This document shows positions 9,744-18,945 of a stretch of 64,000 nt of DNA, piece after piece; the first letter of the stretch is position 1, and each line of letters starts with the position of its first letter. Under the pieces are notes generated by a model that saw only the letters and a program-made list of their open reading frames with translations, searched no databases and was not told where the DNA came from. The stretch lies in NCBI RefSeq assembly GCF_001730295.1, contig NZ_MIKA01000001.1:186001-250000 (forward strand). Reading direction: 5' to 3'. The DNA comes from Enterococcus plantarum (GTDB lineage: Bacteria > Bacillota > Bacilli > Lactobacillales > Enterococcaceae). The translations under genes were made by a program, and so were the position numbers.

Positions 9744-10945
9744 ATAATTATGTCATTTGGAAGACCGCTCTAAAATCAATTTTAAAGAATAAAAAACGCA
9801 GCTTTTTAACAATGTTTGGTATCATTATTGGAATTGCCTCGGTGATTACGATTGTTTCTATCGGTAACGGATTTAAACGGGATATGATCGATAAAATGTC
9901 AATGGTAAATACAAATGAAAATGTTAGCAATATTACGTTTAACTACTATGATGTGTCTAATGCATTTACCGAAAGTGACGTTTTTAAAAAAAGTGACCTT
10001 GACTTGATTAAGAATCTAAAAGGGATTAGGAAAATCGATTTTTATAAGCCAAAACAAAAATTGACCGAACGGCAAGTAGAATTAAATGTTCGCGGTAAAA
10101 AATTAACAAAAAAAATAGAACGTGTTGAACAGACCTCTGAACCTTTGCTGGTAGGGCGTCAAATTGATCCTAATGACAACGAAACCTTAAATAAAGTGGT
10201 TGTCATTGATGAGATATTAGCACAAAAACTATATGATGATCCAGAGAAAGCTGTTGGAAAAGGATTCGAAGTGATGAATGAACTCTTTACAGTAGTGGGC
10301 GTTATCGCAAGTAGTAATGGGACGTTATCTATGGAAAACCAAGCAGCATTGGCTTACTTTCCAATAAAAAGTTACGATCATTACTTCAATAAAGCTGAAA
10401 GTCAATCAATCTTGAATATCGAAACAGAAGTGGGAGAAAATCAAGAAGAGATATTGAAAGAAGTGTTAAAACAACTTAATTTTAATGGTAGTATGAGAAA
10501 TGTTGGAGAATATGAAACCTATAATCCAAAGTCTGATATAGAGCAGATGGGAAGCATTTTGGATAATCTTACACTATTTATTTCGGCTGTAGCAGGTATC
10601 TCGTTGTTTATTGCTGGAGTAGGTGTCATGAATATGATGTATATTTCTGTTTCAGAACGGACAAAAGAAATCGGAATCCGACGTGCCTTAGGGGCGACAG
10701 AGAAAGATATTAGAAAGCAATTTTTAACAGAAGGACTGACATTGACATTACTGGGCGGTTTAATTGGTTATTTATTAGGAATGATTCTTGGGTTACTTGC
10801 TTCTATATTTTTACCTTTCTCGGTACGACCAGATTTGTTTACAATTGGTTTGGCTGTAGGTATTTCTGTATTAATAGGAGTTGTCTTTAGCTATATGCCA
10901 GCATCAACGGCGTCTAAAAAAGACTTAATCGATATTATGAAGTAG
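9740..10945 (+). CDS. ABC efflux transporter permease (MacB/FtsX family, YknZ-like)
   Basis: 401-residue permease with the MacB topology. One N-terminal helix (MFGIIIGIASVITIVSIGNG), a large extracellular domain of about 230 residues, then three C-terminal helices. The ERTKEIGIRRALGAT motif of FtsX-type permeases lies between the second and third helices. It completes a YknXYZ-like tripartite system. By family knowledge this points to export of, or protection from, peptides; nothing here names the substrate. The operon sits between dapH and dapL, an unusual place for it. Confidence 0.92.
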   Translation: MNNYVIWKTALKSILKNKKRSFLTMFGIIIGIASVITIVSIGNGFKRDMIDKMSMVNTNENVSNITFNYYDVSNAFTESDVFKKSDLDLIKNLKGIRKIDFYKPKQKLTERQVELNVRGKKLTKKIERVEQTSEPLLVGRQIDPNDNETLNKVVVIDEILAQKLYDDPEKAVGKGFEVMNELFTVVGVIASSNGTLSMENQAALAYFPIKSYDHYFNKAESQSILNIETEVGENQEEILKEVLKQLNFNGSMRNVGEYETYNPKSDIEQMGSILDNLTLFISAVAGISLFIAGVGVMNMMYISVSERTKEIGIRRALGATEKDIRKQFLTEGLTLTLLGGLIGYLLGMILGLLASIFLPFSVRPDLFTIGLAVGISVLIGVVFSYMPASTASKKDLIDIMK

Positions 10946-11002
10946 TAAAAGTAGTCTGTTTCATGAATTGCAGAAAAATCCAAAAATTTTCTTGATGAAG
11001 GA

Positions 11003-11031
11003 TTGACAGAAGACTCTTTTTATTCAACAAT
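11003..11031 (+). promoter_or_regulatory. Likely promoter for dapL
   Basis: Perfect -35 TTGACA (11003-11008), 17-base spacer, and -10 AACAAT (11026-11031, four of six matches). It lies 35 bases before the GTG start of dapL. Confidence 0.5.
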
Positions 11032-11065
11032 AGATATAGTGAAATAGAAAAGAGGCAGATGAATA

Positions 11066-12193
11066 GTGATCAAAGAACAGTTAATTGAGATTCGTAGACA
11101 ACTGCACCAAATACCAGAAATTGGGTTAGAAGAAGTAAAAACTCAAAAATACTTATTAGAAATTATACAATCGATCAATAAAGTTTTTATAGAATATAAA
11201 ACCTGGCAGACGGGGATTTTAGTGTTCGTTCATGGGAAAAATCCTAAAAAAACGATCGGTTGGCGCGCTGACATTGATGGGTTACCGATAACAGAGGAAG
11301 TCATTTCTGATTTTCAGTCTATACATAATGGCTATATGCATGCATGTGGGCATGATTTTCATATGACGATTGGCTTAGGTTTGTTGGATCAAATGACCAA
11401 AGAACAACCTGAAAATAACTATTTATTTTTGTTTCAACCTGCAGAAGAAAACGAGGCAGGTGGGATGTTAATGTATGAAGATGATGCATTTGGATCTTGG
11501 CTTCCGGATGAATTTTACGGACTTCATGTAAATCCTGAGCTCCCTGTTGGTAAGATTACAACTAAAGTAGGGACTCTTTTTGCAGCGACTTGCGAAGTTC
11601 AAATCAGATTAACGGGTAAAGGTGGACACGCAGCATTTCCTCACGCGTCTAACGATATGATTGTAGCTGGAATGAGTCTTGTACAACAAGCACAAACCAT
11701 TGTCAGCCGAAATGTTAATCCAGTTGAAGGGGCGGTTGTCACGTTTGGAACATTTAATGCAGGGTCCGCGACAAATGTAATTGCTGGAGAAGCAACGATT
11801 TCGGGTACGATTCGAACGTTGACAGAAGAGATGAATCAATTGACGCAAATCAGAATCAGAGAAATCGGTGAAGGGATCGCGAAGTCATTTAATTGTATGG
11901 TAGAGGTATCTTTAGATCAAAAAGGATACGTTCCTGTCATTAATAATAAGCAAACAACAGAAAACCTTATGTCATTTATGGAACATGAAGCAGATGTTCT
12001 ATTTGAAGAGGCAGAAGTGGCTATGACGGGTGAAGATTTTGGCTATTTATTATCGAAAGTACCTGGAACGATGTTTTGGTTAGGAGTCGATAGTAAGTAT
12101 GGATTACATTCTGCAAAATTTGAGCCTAAAGAAGATGCGATTCCATTTGCTGTAGAGCATGTTAGTAATTTTTTAAAATCATTAGATAACTAA
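11066..12193 (+). CDS. dapL: N-acetyldiaminopimelate deacetylase (M20 amidohydrolase)
   Basis: Removes the acetyl group from N-acetyl-LL-diaminopimelate, the step after DapH and an aminotransferase. 375 residues, M20D peptidase fold. Metal-site motifs are visible: [19 protein letters not shown], and the dimerisation lid [10 protein letters not shown]. The start is GTG at 11066 with GAGG upstream; the nearby ATG 11059 is out of frame and closes after nine codons. The paired occurrence with dapH supports dapL over a general hippurate hydrolase. Confidence 0.9.
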   Translation: MIKEQLIEIRRQLHQIPEIGLEEVKTQKYLLEIIQSINKVFIEYKTWQTGILVFVHGKNPKKTIGWRADIDGLPITEEVISDFQSIHNGYMHACGHDFHMTIGLGLLDQMTKEQPENNYLFLFQPAEENEAGGMLMYEDDAFGSWLPDEFYGLHVNPELPVGKITTKVGTLFAATCEVQIRLTGKGGHAAFPHASNDMIVAGMSLVQQAQTIVSRNVNPVEGAVVTFGTFNAGSATNVIAGEATISGTIRTLTEEMNQLTQIRIREIGEGIAKSFNCMVEVSLDQKGYVPVINNKQTTENLMSFMEHEADVLFEEAEVAMTGEDFGYLLSKVPGTMFWLGVDSKYGLHSAKFEPKEDAIPFAVEHVSNFLKSLDN

Positions 12194-12197
12194 AAGA

Positions 12198-12425
12198 ACG
12201 AGGTTGGGACAAAAGTGTTTAACTCCGAGAAATAAGAAGGAATTTACGAAAATTGCTCTTCAAATTTTTGTGACCAAGTAGGTACTGTGCAACATCAACT
12301 TGTTCCTTGTTGTGTTTTACAGCAATTTCGGCTTATTACCGAAGGAGTTGCTTCTGCGCCCACCGTTTATTCGATTACTAAGAGCCTGAAACATAACCTT
12401 TTTAGTTATGTTTCAGGCTCGTTCT
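12198..12425. repeat. Palindromic intergenic repeat with bidirectional terminator
   Basis: Begins GAGGTTGGGACAAAAGTG and ends with the terminator hairpin at 12382-12420. GTTTAACTCCGAGAAATAAG near the start pairs with CTTATTACCGAAGGAGTT further on, and GGGACAAAAG faces CTTCTGCGCCC. It shares long blocks with the element at 30966-31143 but carries about 55 extra bases in the loop (about 12272-12325). It fills the gap between convergent dapL and mscS. Confidence 0.75.
12382..12420. terminator. Bidirectional terminator between dapL and mscS
   Basis: Perfect 16-bp stem: GAGCCTGAAACATAAC (12382-12397) with GTTATGTTTCAGGCTC (12405-12420), seven-base T-rich loop. Serves both convergent genes. Confidence 0.9.
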
Positions 12426-12426
12426 T

Positions 12427-13359
12427 TTAAGTTAATGTGATGGGGGTATTTGGAATAGTAAAGTTCGCTTCAGATAATTTTTTAACATATTGAGCCAAAA
12501 ATTCTTCTCTGATAGGGGCTTGTTTTCCATTCAAGACGTACATTGTTGTGCGAACAGCGAAATTTCCATTTCCAAGATCAACCATGCCAAAAATTGTTGG
12601 TCCCGTTTGAATACTTTCTGAATACTTTTCCTTCAATTCAAGATTGACTTGGTCAATGATAGCTATGATTTTGTCGTATCCTTCATCCGGAATGATCCGA
12701 ACGTCGATCAAAACTTGCATATTTGAGCGAGAAAGATTACTTATCGTTGTGATATTTCTATTTGGGATAAAATGAATTGTTCCATCTAAAGCTTTCATTT
12801 GAGTGGTTCTAAGCCCCACTGCTGTCACGGTTCCTTCAATACCAAGAGCGGTTAAACGAACATAGTCCCCAACATCCATTTGTTGTTCTAAAATAATGAA
12901 AAAACCAGTAATGATATCATTCATAAAGCCTTGTGCACCTAAACCGATTGCGACACCCGCAATACCAGCTCCCGCAAGAAGAGAGCCAACTGGAACGCCT
13001 ACAACTGTTAGTAAAGAATAAACAAAAAAGAAAAAAAGTGTATATTGAAAGGCGTTGTTGATCAAGGTATGAAGTGTTTTTAAACGACTTTCACTGAACG
13101 ATTGTTTTTTGCTATAATTCCCGTATGTTTTATCGATAAGAGCTTTCCCTATACGATTTAGAAAAGCGAAAAGAAGAATCAAAAATAAGAGATAAATCGT
13201 TTTTTCAATTAAAGTTGCAATGATCTGATCCCAATTAATGCCATTCCAAAAGCGCTGAAAAGCGTTGACTTTATTTTCTGTAGCGGTTTTTAAATCAAGT
13301 GTCGAATCCATTGTGCTTTCAAGTGTTTTACTGGATAGTGGTTGCCCAAGAATAAACAA
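12427..13359 (-). CDS. MscS-family mechanosensitive ion channel
   Basis: Small-conductance mechanosensitive channel that releases solutes on hypo-osmotic shock. 310 residues if started at TTG 13359, with three membrane helices. The pore helix motif GIAGVAIGLGAQGFMNDIITG is followed by the MscS beta domain (GTVTAVGLRTTQMKALDG, IPNRNI). No strong ribosome site marks the start. ATG at 13311 (MDSTLDLK) is an alternative giving 294 residues. The strong promoter at 13401-13430 leaves a leader of about 35 bases before the TTG, so both are possible. Confidence 0.88.
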   Translation of the reverse strand: MFILGQPLSSKTLESTMDSTLDLKTATENKVNAFQRFWNGINWDQIIATLIEKTIYLLFLILLFAFLNRIGKALIDKTYGNYSKKQSFSESRLKTLHTLINNAFQYTLFFFFVYSLLTVVGVPVGSLLAGAGIAGVAIGLGAQGFMNDIITGFFIILEQQMDVGDYVRLTALGIEGTVTAVGLRTTQMKALDGTIHFIPNRNITTISNLSRSNMQVLIDVRIIPDEGYDKIIAIIDQVNLELKEKYSESIQTGPTIFGMVDLGNGNFAVRTTMYVLNGKQAPIREEFLAQYVKKLSEANFTIPNTPITLT

Positions 13360-13400
13360 GGATATCCCAACTTTCTTTTTTAATCTATGATTACTCTATT

Positions 13401-13430
13401 ATTATACTAGAATTTGAAAAAAGATGTCAT
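13401..13430 (-). promoter_or_regulatory. Promoter for mscS
   Basis: On the minus strand: -35 ATGACA (13430-13425), 18-base spacer, perfect -10 TATAAT (13406-13401). Lies in the divergent gap with ilvE. Confidence 0.65.
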
Positions 13431-13446
13431 TATTTCTATAAAAAGC

Positions 13447-13476
13447 TTAACAAATTCATTTGAAATGTGTTACAAT
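13447..13476 (+). promoter_or_regulatory. Promoter for ilvE
   Basis: -35 TTAACA (13447-13452), 18-base spacer, -10 TACAAT (13471-13476), 24 bases before the ilvE ATG. Its position rules out the longer open frame that begins at 13414. Confidence 0.65.
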
Positions 13477-13500
13477 ATTCTGAAAATAAGGAGTGATCGT

Positions 13501-14517
13501 ATGACAATAGATTGGGATAACTTAGGTTTTGATTATATAAAGACACCATTTAGATACATTTCTACTTGGAAAGATGGTCATTGGGACGAGGGTAAACTAA
13601 CAGAAGATAATATAGTGCATATCAACGAAGGATCAGCAGCGTTACATTATGGACAGCAATGTTTTGAAGGTTTGAAGGCTTATCGTTGTAAGGATGGATC
13701 GATTAATCTATTTAGAGTCGATGAGAATTCTAAACGAATGAATCGCAGTGCTAAGCGACTATTGATGGCCGAAGTGCCAGAAGACAAATTTATCCATGCA
13801 ATTGAAGAAGTGGTAAAGGCGAATGCGGAATTTATTCCTCCTTATGGTTGTGGTGGTACATTGTACATACGTCCACTTCTGATCGGTGTTGGGGAAGGGA
13901 TCGGTGTACATTCAGCTCCAGAGTTTCTGTTTACTGTTTTTTGTATGCCTGTAGGTGCGTACTTTAAAGGCGGATTAACTCCGACAAACTTCATAGTTTC
14001 TGATTATGATCGTGCAGCACCGCAGGGGACAGGGGCAATTAAAGTTGGTGGAAACTACGCTGCGAGCTTATTACCTGGTGAAGAGGCCAAAGAGAAACAC
14101 TTTTCTGATTGTATTTATCTTGATCCAGCAACACATACTAAAATCGAAGAGGTTGGCTCCGCTAATTTCTTTGGGATCACTAAGGATAATCGTTTTGTCA
14201 CACCATTGTCACCATCAATTTTACCAAGTATAACGAAATATTCACTGCTTCATTTAGCTGAGCATAACCTTGGAATGGAAGCCGTAGAAGAAGATGTTTA
14301 CGTTGATTCATTGGATCAATTTAAAGAGGCTGGAGCGTGCGGAACGGCAGCGGTAATTTCACCTATTGGTGGTATTCAAACATATGATGATTTCCATGTA
14401 TTTTATAGTGAAACAGAAGTTGGGCCGGTAACACAAAAACTTTATGATGAACTAACTGGGATTCAATTTGGTGATTTACCTGCACCAAATGGCTGGATTA
14501 GAAACATAAAAATATAA
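13501..14517 (+). CDS. ilvE: Branched-chain amino acid aminotransferase
   Basis: PLP-dependent transaminase for leucine, isoleucine and valine, 338 residues, class IV fold. The PLP lysine is in KVGGNYAAS. Other family motifs are GQQCFEGLKAYR, and EVGSANFFGI toward the C-terminus. ATG 13501 follows AAGGAG and lies just behind a good promoter; the frame upstream would start inside that promoter. It is flanked by its own terminator and appears monocistronic. In enterococci it probably serves both synthesis and breakdown of branched amino acids. Confidence 0.93.
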   Translation: MTIDWDNLGFDYIKTPFRYISTWKDGHWDEGKLTEDNIVHINEGSAALHYGQQCFEGLKAYRCKDGSINLFRVDENSKRMNRSAKRLLMAEVPEDKFIHAIEEVVKANAEFIPPYGCGGTLYIRPLLIGVGEGIGVHSAPEFLFTVFCMPVGAYFKGGLTPTNFIVSDYDRAAPQGTGAIKVGGNYAASLLPGEEAKEKHFSDCIYLDPATHTKIEEVGSANFFGITKDNRFVTPLSPSILPSITKYSLLHLAEHNLGMEAVEEDVYVDSLDQFKEAGACGTAAVISPIGGIQTYDDFHVFYSETEVGPVTQKLYDELTGIQFGDLPAPNGWIRNIKI

Positions 14518-14555
14518 CATTATTAAAAGAAGATTGGCGAATAGCATAGTATAAA

Positions 14556-14590
14556 GAAAATGACGAACAAGGTTCGTTGTTTTCTTTTTT
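14556..14590 (+). terminator. Terminator after ilvE
   Basis: GAAAATGACGAAC pairs with GTTCGTTGTTTTC around an AAG loop, followed by six T. Confidence 0.85.
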
Positions 14591-14698
14591 ACTTTTATAT
14601 AGAGTATAAAATCGTTATTTTAACAACTTTTTGATCATAAACTAAAATAATTGCGTATTACTATTATAGGAATAATGATCAAGAAGGAGATAATTTAT

Positions 14699-15682
14699 AT
14701 GAAAGAAAAGATACTAGTTAGTATAGTAATAGAATTAATGATTAGCTTAATGATTTCACCAGTGTTAGCTAAGGCTGAATCACTGATAGATTTCGAACGA
14801 CGAGAAGAGTCAAGTGAGGATAAGGTTGAGAGAAACAGTTCAGAAATCAACCAAAAACAAGAGGCATTGCAACCTCGTGAAGATACTCAGACTATTTCAG
14901 AATCTGCAAACGATCTATCTGAGAATTCTGAAGAAGAGCAAAATAGGAGCATTCCAATTTTACAAGAGATGATGATCATAAAAAATCAAACAACAGAAAA
15001 TTTCATCGAAGAAGTTAGAGAGTTAGCTCGAAAAATCGCATGTGATTATGATTTATATGCTTCGGTGATGATTGCACAGGCTATTTTAGAGTCTGCATCC
15101 GGCAGTAGTACTCTAGCCACAGCACCTAATTATAATTTATTTGGCATTAAGGGAGACTATAACGGCATGACAGTTGTGATGAAAACACAAGAAGAAGATG
15201 GTGAAGGAGCGCTGTACACTATTAATTCTGAATTCAGAAAATATTCTTCGCTTAAGGAGTGCTTAGAAGATTATGCTTGTTTATTAAAAAATGGGTTAGT
15301 GGGAAATCCTGAATTCTATAAAGGCGCTTGGAAGAGTGAAACTATGAATTATCAAGAAGCAACAGCTTTTCTGACTGGAAGGTACGCAACGGATAGTCAA
15401 TATGCTGAAAAGTTAGATCAGCTGATCTCTATTTATGAGTTATCTGCTTATGATGAATTCCAAGAGAAAAACACTATTCAACCAGAAAATCTGTCAAATA
15501 GAAACGTGAAAGAAACTATGGCGACAGTTAAAAAAATAAAAAATGTACGAAGATTAGTAACGAATAAGTCAAAGAAGAAACGAATCAGAGATTTTGTGGA
15601 AAACGTAACTTCTTATATTGATAAAATTTATACTATTAGTGAAAAAATAGGTAAACGAATTCTAATCTTTGAAAATAAGTAG
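14699..15682 (+). CDS. Secreted glucosaminidase-domain peptidoglycan hydrolase
   Basis: 327 residues. ATG 14699 follows AAGGAG. A signal peptide (residues 1 to about 27, cleavage near AKA/ES) leads into a Glu/Ser/Gln-rich linker to about residue 95. Then comes a glucosaminidase domain (about 105-250) with the catalytic-type glutamate in QAILESASGSS, NLFGIKG, and the RYATDSQYAEKL end. It should cut N-acetylglucosaminyl bonds in the wall. A Lys-rich tail of about 60 residues replaces the usual LysM or GW binding repeats, so wall attachment is not obvious. It is related to enterococcal AtlB/LytG-type autolysins. Confidence 0.87.
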   Translation: MKEKILVSIVIELMISLMISPVLAKAESLIDFERREESSEDKVERNSSEINQKQEALQPREDTQTISESANDLSENSEEEQNRSIPILQEMMIIKNQTTENFIEEVRELARKIACDYDLYASVMIAQAILESASGSSTLATAPNYNLFGIKGDYNGMTVVMKTQEEDGEGALYTINSEFRKYSSLKECLEDYACLLKNGLVGNPEFYKGAWKSETMNYQEATAFLTGRYATDSQYAEKLDQLISIYELSAYDEFQEKNTIQPENLSNRNVKETMATVKKIKNVRRLVTNKSKKKRIRDFVENVTSYIDKIYTISEKIGKRILIFENK

Positions 15683-15808
15683 GTAGATTTCTTTATTAGC
15701 TGACAAAAATGAAATGCAACGATAGACAATCCAGTTATTTTCCATCTCCTACTTTAAGGAGTATACTAAAATTGTATTCACCTTTTCAAAGAAAGGAATG
15801 GAAAAAAT

Positions 15809-16633
15809 ATGTCTTTAGAAAAAACAAAAGAGCTAGCGAATGGTTCTATTATTCCTCGTTTAGGTTTAGGGGTCTGGAAAGTGCAAGATGGGGAGGAAGC
15901 AGTTAATTCAGTGAAGTGGGCACTACAAGCTGGATATCGTTTGATTGACACTGCGGCAGCTTATAAAAATGAAGCCAGTGTAGGCGAAGGTATTCGTGCT
16001 TCGGGCGTGCCTCGTGAAAAGATTTTTGTTACGACTAAATTATGGAATGCGGATCAAGGATATGATTCAACTCTAAAAGCATTTGATGAGAGTTTAACTA
16101 AACTTGGTTTAGATTATATTGATTTATACTTGATCCATTGGCCAGTTGAAGGGAAGTACAAAGATTCTTGGCGTGCGATGGAAGAAATTTATAAAAGTGG
16201 TCGTGCTAAAGCAATCGGGGTTTCTAACTTCCATGAACATCATATTAAAGATTTATTAAAAGAAGCAAAAGTCGTACCAATGGTTGATCAAATCGAGCTT
16301 CATCCAACGTTGACACAAGAACCATTACGTAAGTTCTTAGCGGCTAACAAAATTGCTGTAGAAGCATGGTCTCCGTTAGGGCAAGGTAAAATTTTAGAAG
16401 AGCCTATTTTAGTTGAAATCGGTAAGAAATATAACAAAACAGCAGCACAAGTCATTATTCGTTGGCATTTACAAAGCGATAGCATCGTTATTCCAAAATC
16501 AGTTCACGAAGAACGTATCAAACAAAATTTTGATGTGTTTGATTTTGAATTGACAGACGACGATATCAAACGAATTGACGAACTAAATACAAATGAACGT
16601 TTAGGTCCAGATCCAGATAATTTTGATTTTTAA
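15809..16633 (+). CDS. Aldo/keto reductase (2,5-diketo-D-gluconate reductase type)
   Basis: NADPH-dependent aldehyde/ketone reductase, 274 residues, single TIM barrel. The catalytic tetrad is visible: Asp and Tyr in [11 protein letters not shown], Lys in TTKLWN, His in LIHWP. The NADP segment [13 protein letters not shown] near the C-terminus is typical of the family. ATG 15809 has AAAGGAATGG upstream. It ends at a hairpin shared with the convergent peptidase gene. Natural substrate cannot be told from sequence; methylglyoxal-like aldehydes are possible given glyoxalase nearby. Confidence 0.92.
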   Translation: MSLEKTKELANGSIIPRLGLGVWKVQDGEEAVNSVKWALQAGYRLIDTAAAYKNEASVGEGIRASGVPREKIFVTTKLWNADQGYDSTLKAFDESLTKLGLDYIDLYLIHWPVEGKYKDSWRAMEEIYKSGRAKAIGVSNFHEHHIKDLLKEAKVVPMVDQIELHPTLTQEPLRKFLAANKIAVEAWSPLGQGKILEEPILVEIGKKYNKTAAQVIIRWHLQSDSIVIPKSVHEERIKQNFDVFDFELTDDDIKRIDELNTNERLGPDPDNFDF

Positions 16634-16642
16634 TAAGAAAAA

Positions 16643-16680
16643 AATAGTGGGAAACTGGTTAAAACCAATTTCCTACTATT
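16643..16680. terminator. Bidirectional terminator
   Basis: AATAGTGGGAAACTGGTT pairs with AACCAATTTCCTACTATT, flanked by A-run and T-run, between convergent genes ending at 16633 and 16682. Confidence 0.9.
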
Positions 16681-16681
16681 T

Positions 16682-17401
16682 TTATAGTTGATTCACAAAA
16701 TAGTCAAATAATGTAAATTCTTTTGTATCGACATCAAAACGAAGTTCAGGATGCCATTGGACACCTAATATATTTTGGCTTTTATCAGCTGATTCAATAG
16801 CTTCAACAATTCCATCAGTGGATTTAGCGGTGATTTTCAAAGAAGATGCTAATGTATTGATTGCTTGATGGTGATAAGAATTAACGCGATATGTTTCTCC
16901 AAGTAAGTCGTACAGAGCACTGTCTTTTTCTATTTGAATTCCGTGGGTTGCAAATTGTGGTTGGGTAGGCTCTTGTCCATGTTGTACTTTCCACTCAGGA
17001 TATAGAGAAAGATCTTGATATAAGGTTCCTCCTAAAGCAACATTAAGCAACTGCATACCACGACAAACTGCAAAAATAGGTTTACTTTGCTTGAGTGCTT
17101 CTTTGATTAAAGCCAGTTCAAAAATATCACGATTGCGATTTGTTTCTTCAAGTTTTGGATGAGGTTCTTCGCCAAAATAATCAGGAGAAATATCTTGTCC
17201 TCCTGCCAATAATAATTTATCGATTTGAGAAACATAAGCCGCAGCATGTTCTTCTTCACCAATGGGTAAAACAATCGGTAATCCGCCTGCTTTTTGAATT
17301 GCAGTTACGAATGCTTGAGGTGTATAACTTACATGGTTACCGTTGAAAATATCAACAGATTGAATAATTTGATTTCCAGCTATGCCGATAATCGTTGTCA
17401 T
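16682..17401 (-). CDS. Gamma-glutamyl-gamma-aminobutyrate hydrolase family protein (peptidase C26)
   Basis: Class I glutamine-amidotransferase-like hydrolase, 239 residues. The nucleophile cysteine is in AVCRGMQLLNVALGG, with catalytic His and Glu in QWHPE. HHQAINTLA is also conserved in PuuD-type enzymes, which cleave gamma-glutamyl amides. ATG 17401 follows AAGGA. It stands alone between terminators, without polyamine genes nearby, so the exact substrate is open. Confidence 0.88.
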   Translation of the reverse strand: MTTIIGIAGNQIIQSVDIFNGNHVSYTPQAFVTAIQKAGGLPIVLPIGEEEHAAAYVSQIDKLLLAGGQDISPDYFGEEPHPKLEETNRNRDIFELALIKEALKQSKPIFAVCRGMQLLNVALGGTLYQDLSLYPEWKVQHGQEPTQPQFATHGIQIEKDSALYDLLGETYRVNSYHHQAINTLASSLKITAKSTDGIVEAIESADKSQNILGVQWHPELRFDVDTKEFTLFDYFVNQL

Positions 17402-17519
17402 TTGATCACGTCCTTGATTAATAGGTAGAGTAACAGTGTATCACTTTTTTATAAAATAAGGTTATAAAAAGAGCTGAATTGTAATTAAATCTAGAAACTT
17501 TCAGAAAAAGTAGTAAAAA

Positions 17520-17562
17520 CAGTTGATCACATATTAGGTATGACCTAAAAAGTGATCAACTG
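17520..17562. terminator. Hairpin terminator behind gloA
   Basis: CAGTTGATCAC (17520-17530) pairs with GTGATCAACTG (17552-17562), with a nested ATTAGGT/ACCTAA stem. T-runs flank both sides. It lies just after the minus-strand gloA stop. Confidence 0.85.
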
Positions 17563-17572
17563 CATTTTTTTA

Positions 17573-17947
17573 TTATCGATTACGAATGACTTCGATTTTA
17601 TATCCATCTGGATCCGTAATAAAGTAATAAGATGGTGGCGTTCCTGGTAAACCTTTCATGTCAGTAACAGTAAAACCAGCATTTTTTTGTTCCTCATGTA
17701 ATTTTTCGATTTCGTCTGTGCTGATCGCAATATGGCCATAACCATCGCCTAAGTTGTATGCTTCATGATCGTAATTGTACGTTAGCTCTAGTTCATAACC
17801 ATCACCAGGTAATATTAGGTAAACTAAAGTAAATTTATGTTCTGGAAAATCACGACGGCGGCTTTCTTCAAAATTAAATGCCTTTTGATAAAATTCCAGC
17901 GACGCTTCCAAATCTTTGACACGGACACAAGTGTGAGCCATTTTCAT
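17573..17947 (-). CDS. gloA: Lactoylglutathione lyase (glyoxalase I)
   Basis: Detoxifies methylglyoxal hemithioacetal. 124 residues from ATG 17947 (MKMAHTCVRVKDLE). All four expected metal ligands are present: His5, Glu in YELELTYN, His in GYGHIAIS, and Glu in GYKIEVI near the end. The open frame continues upstream, but GGAAG sits nine bases before this ATG and the protein then matches E. coli GloA residue for residue at the N-terminus. ATG 17956 (MTHMKMAH) is too close to the ribosome site. Confidence 0.92.
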   Translation of the reverse strand: MKMAHTCVRVKDLEASLEFYQKAFNFEESRRRDFPEHKFTLVYLILPGDGYELELTYNYDHEAYNLGDGYGHIAISTDEIEKLHEEQKNAGFTVTDMKGLPGTPPSYYFITDPDGYKIEVIRNR

Positions 17948-18121
17948 ATGAGTCATCTTCCTTTCAAAAGTGAATATTATCGCAGATCGAATCCAACAAA
18001 CTGCTGACATTTTTATAGTAGCATAGACTTTAACAGAATTGTGAGTGAAATGATTAGATATTACTTGTTCATGAGAAAATTCTCATGTAAAATTAGTTTA
18101 AAAGAAAAGGGAGTTGTTTTT

Positions 18122-18565
18122 ATGGAAACACCGTCATTCGGTGAAAAATCGGAAATGTTGGTCTATAAGAAAAGACTAGGTGCTTACATTATCATATCAA
18201 GAAATAATGGCACAGAAATAGTGCTAATTCAAGCGCCGAATGGTGCATATTTTTTACCAGGCGGAGAAATTGAACTCGGAGAGACGAAGGAAACTGCGAT
18301 TCATCGGGAAATGATCGAGGAACTTGGTTTTGAAGTAGTTATCGGTGACTATCTAGGGCAAGCGGATGAGTATTTTCATTCAAGACATCGAAATACAGAT
18401 TATCATAATCCAGGCTATTTCTTTGTTGCAGACAGTTGGAGAGAAATAAGTGAACCTCTGGAAAAAACGAACACAATTCGTTGGGTATCAATCGATGAGG
18501 GAGTTAATTTATTGAAACGTGGTAGTCATAAGTGGGCGGTACATAGATGGAGAGACAATAAATAA
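18122..18565 (+). CDS. Nudix hydrolase
   Basis: 147-residue NUDIX phosphohydrolase. The Nudix box is complete: GGEIELGETKE continuing into REMIEELGF, with all Gly, Glu and Arg positions kept. ATG 18122 follows GGGAG by eight bases; the longer frame from 18041 lacks a site and would add a non-conserved tail. Substrate (a nucleoside diphosphate linked to X) is not predictable from the box. Ends at a weak terminator. Confidence 0.9.
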   Translation: METPSFGEKSEMLVYKKRLGAYIIISRNNGTEIVLIQAPNGAYFLPGGEIELGETKETAIHREMIEELGFEVVIGDYLGQADEYFHSRHRNTDYHNPGYFFVADSWREISEPLEKTNTIRWVSIDEGVNLLKRGSHKWAVHRWRDNK

Positions 18566-18581
18566 AAAGAAAGTCAAAGAA

Positions 18582-18609
18582 AGCAAATCGAACATGATTT
18601 GTTTTTTTT
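18582..18609 (+). terminator. Weak terminator after the Nudix gene
   Basis: Six-bp stem CAAATC/GATTTG followed by eight T. Confidence 0.65.
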
Positions 18610-18726
18610 ATTGACTGAATGAGTATTGAAATAATCATAAGAAATTACATTAGTTTTCCTGGGAACAAAGAGTTTAGTATAGTATTTGTTTGCTGTCGAT
18701 TCATTTAGTGGTATGAATAAATGGGA

Positions 18727-18876
18727 TTAAAAACCGATTTGATTTAGATACTTTACATTTTCTGAAAACATTTTATCAGAGAGCGATTTTTGTTGAACTT
18801 CACCGATTCTGTAGGACCACTTTTTGTTTAATAGGTAAACAAAATAAGGCGACAAAAGAGATTGAAAACGTTTCAT
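18727..18876 (-). other. Possible small ORF or gene remnant, 49 codons
   Basis: The minus strand is open for about 75 codons (18727 to about 18951). The only ATG, at 18876, gives a 49-residue protein beginning MKRFQSLLSPYFVYLLNKKW and ending in YLNQIGF. The composition looks protein-like, but no ribosome site precedes the ATG, and the region also carries the promoter of the EIIA gene on the other strand. It may be the decayed C-terminus of a longer gene or chance. I do not recognise a family. Confidence 0.25.
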
Positions 18877-18890
18877 AAACAGATTATATT
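18862..18890 (+). promoter_or_regulatory. Promoter with overlapping cre-like site, upstream of the EIIA pseudogene
   Basis: -35 TTGAAA (18862-18867), 17-base spacer, -10 TATATT (18885-18890). TTGAAAACGTTTCAT at 18862-18876 matches the CcpA cre consensus WTGNAANCGNWNNCW with one mismatch and covers the -35, as expected for repression by glucose. Confidence 0.5.
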
Positions 18891-18945
18891 GAAAAGGAAC
18901 CAACAAGTCGTACGCTTGGTAAAAATCTAAAAGGGGTGTTGCATA

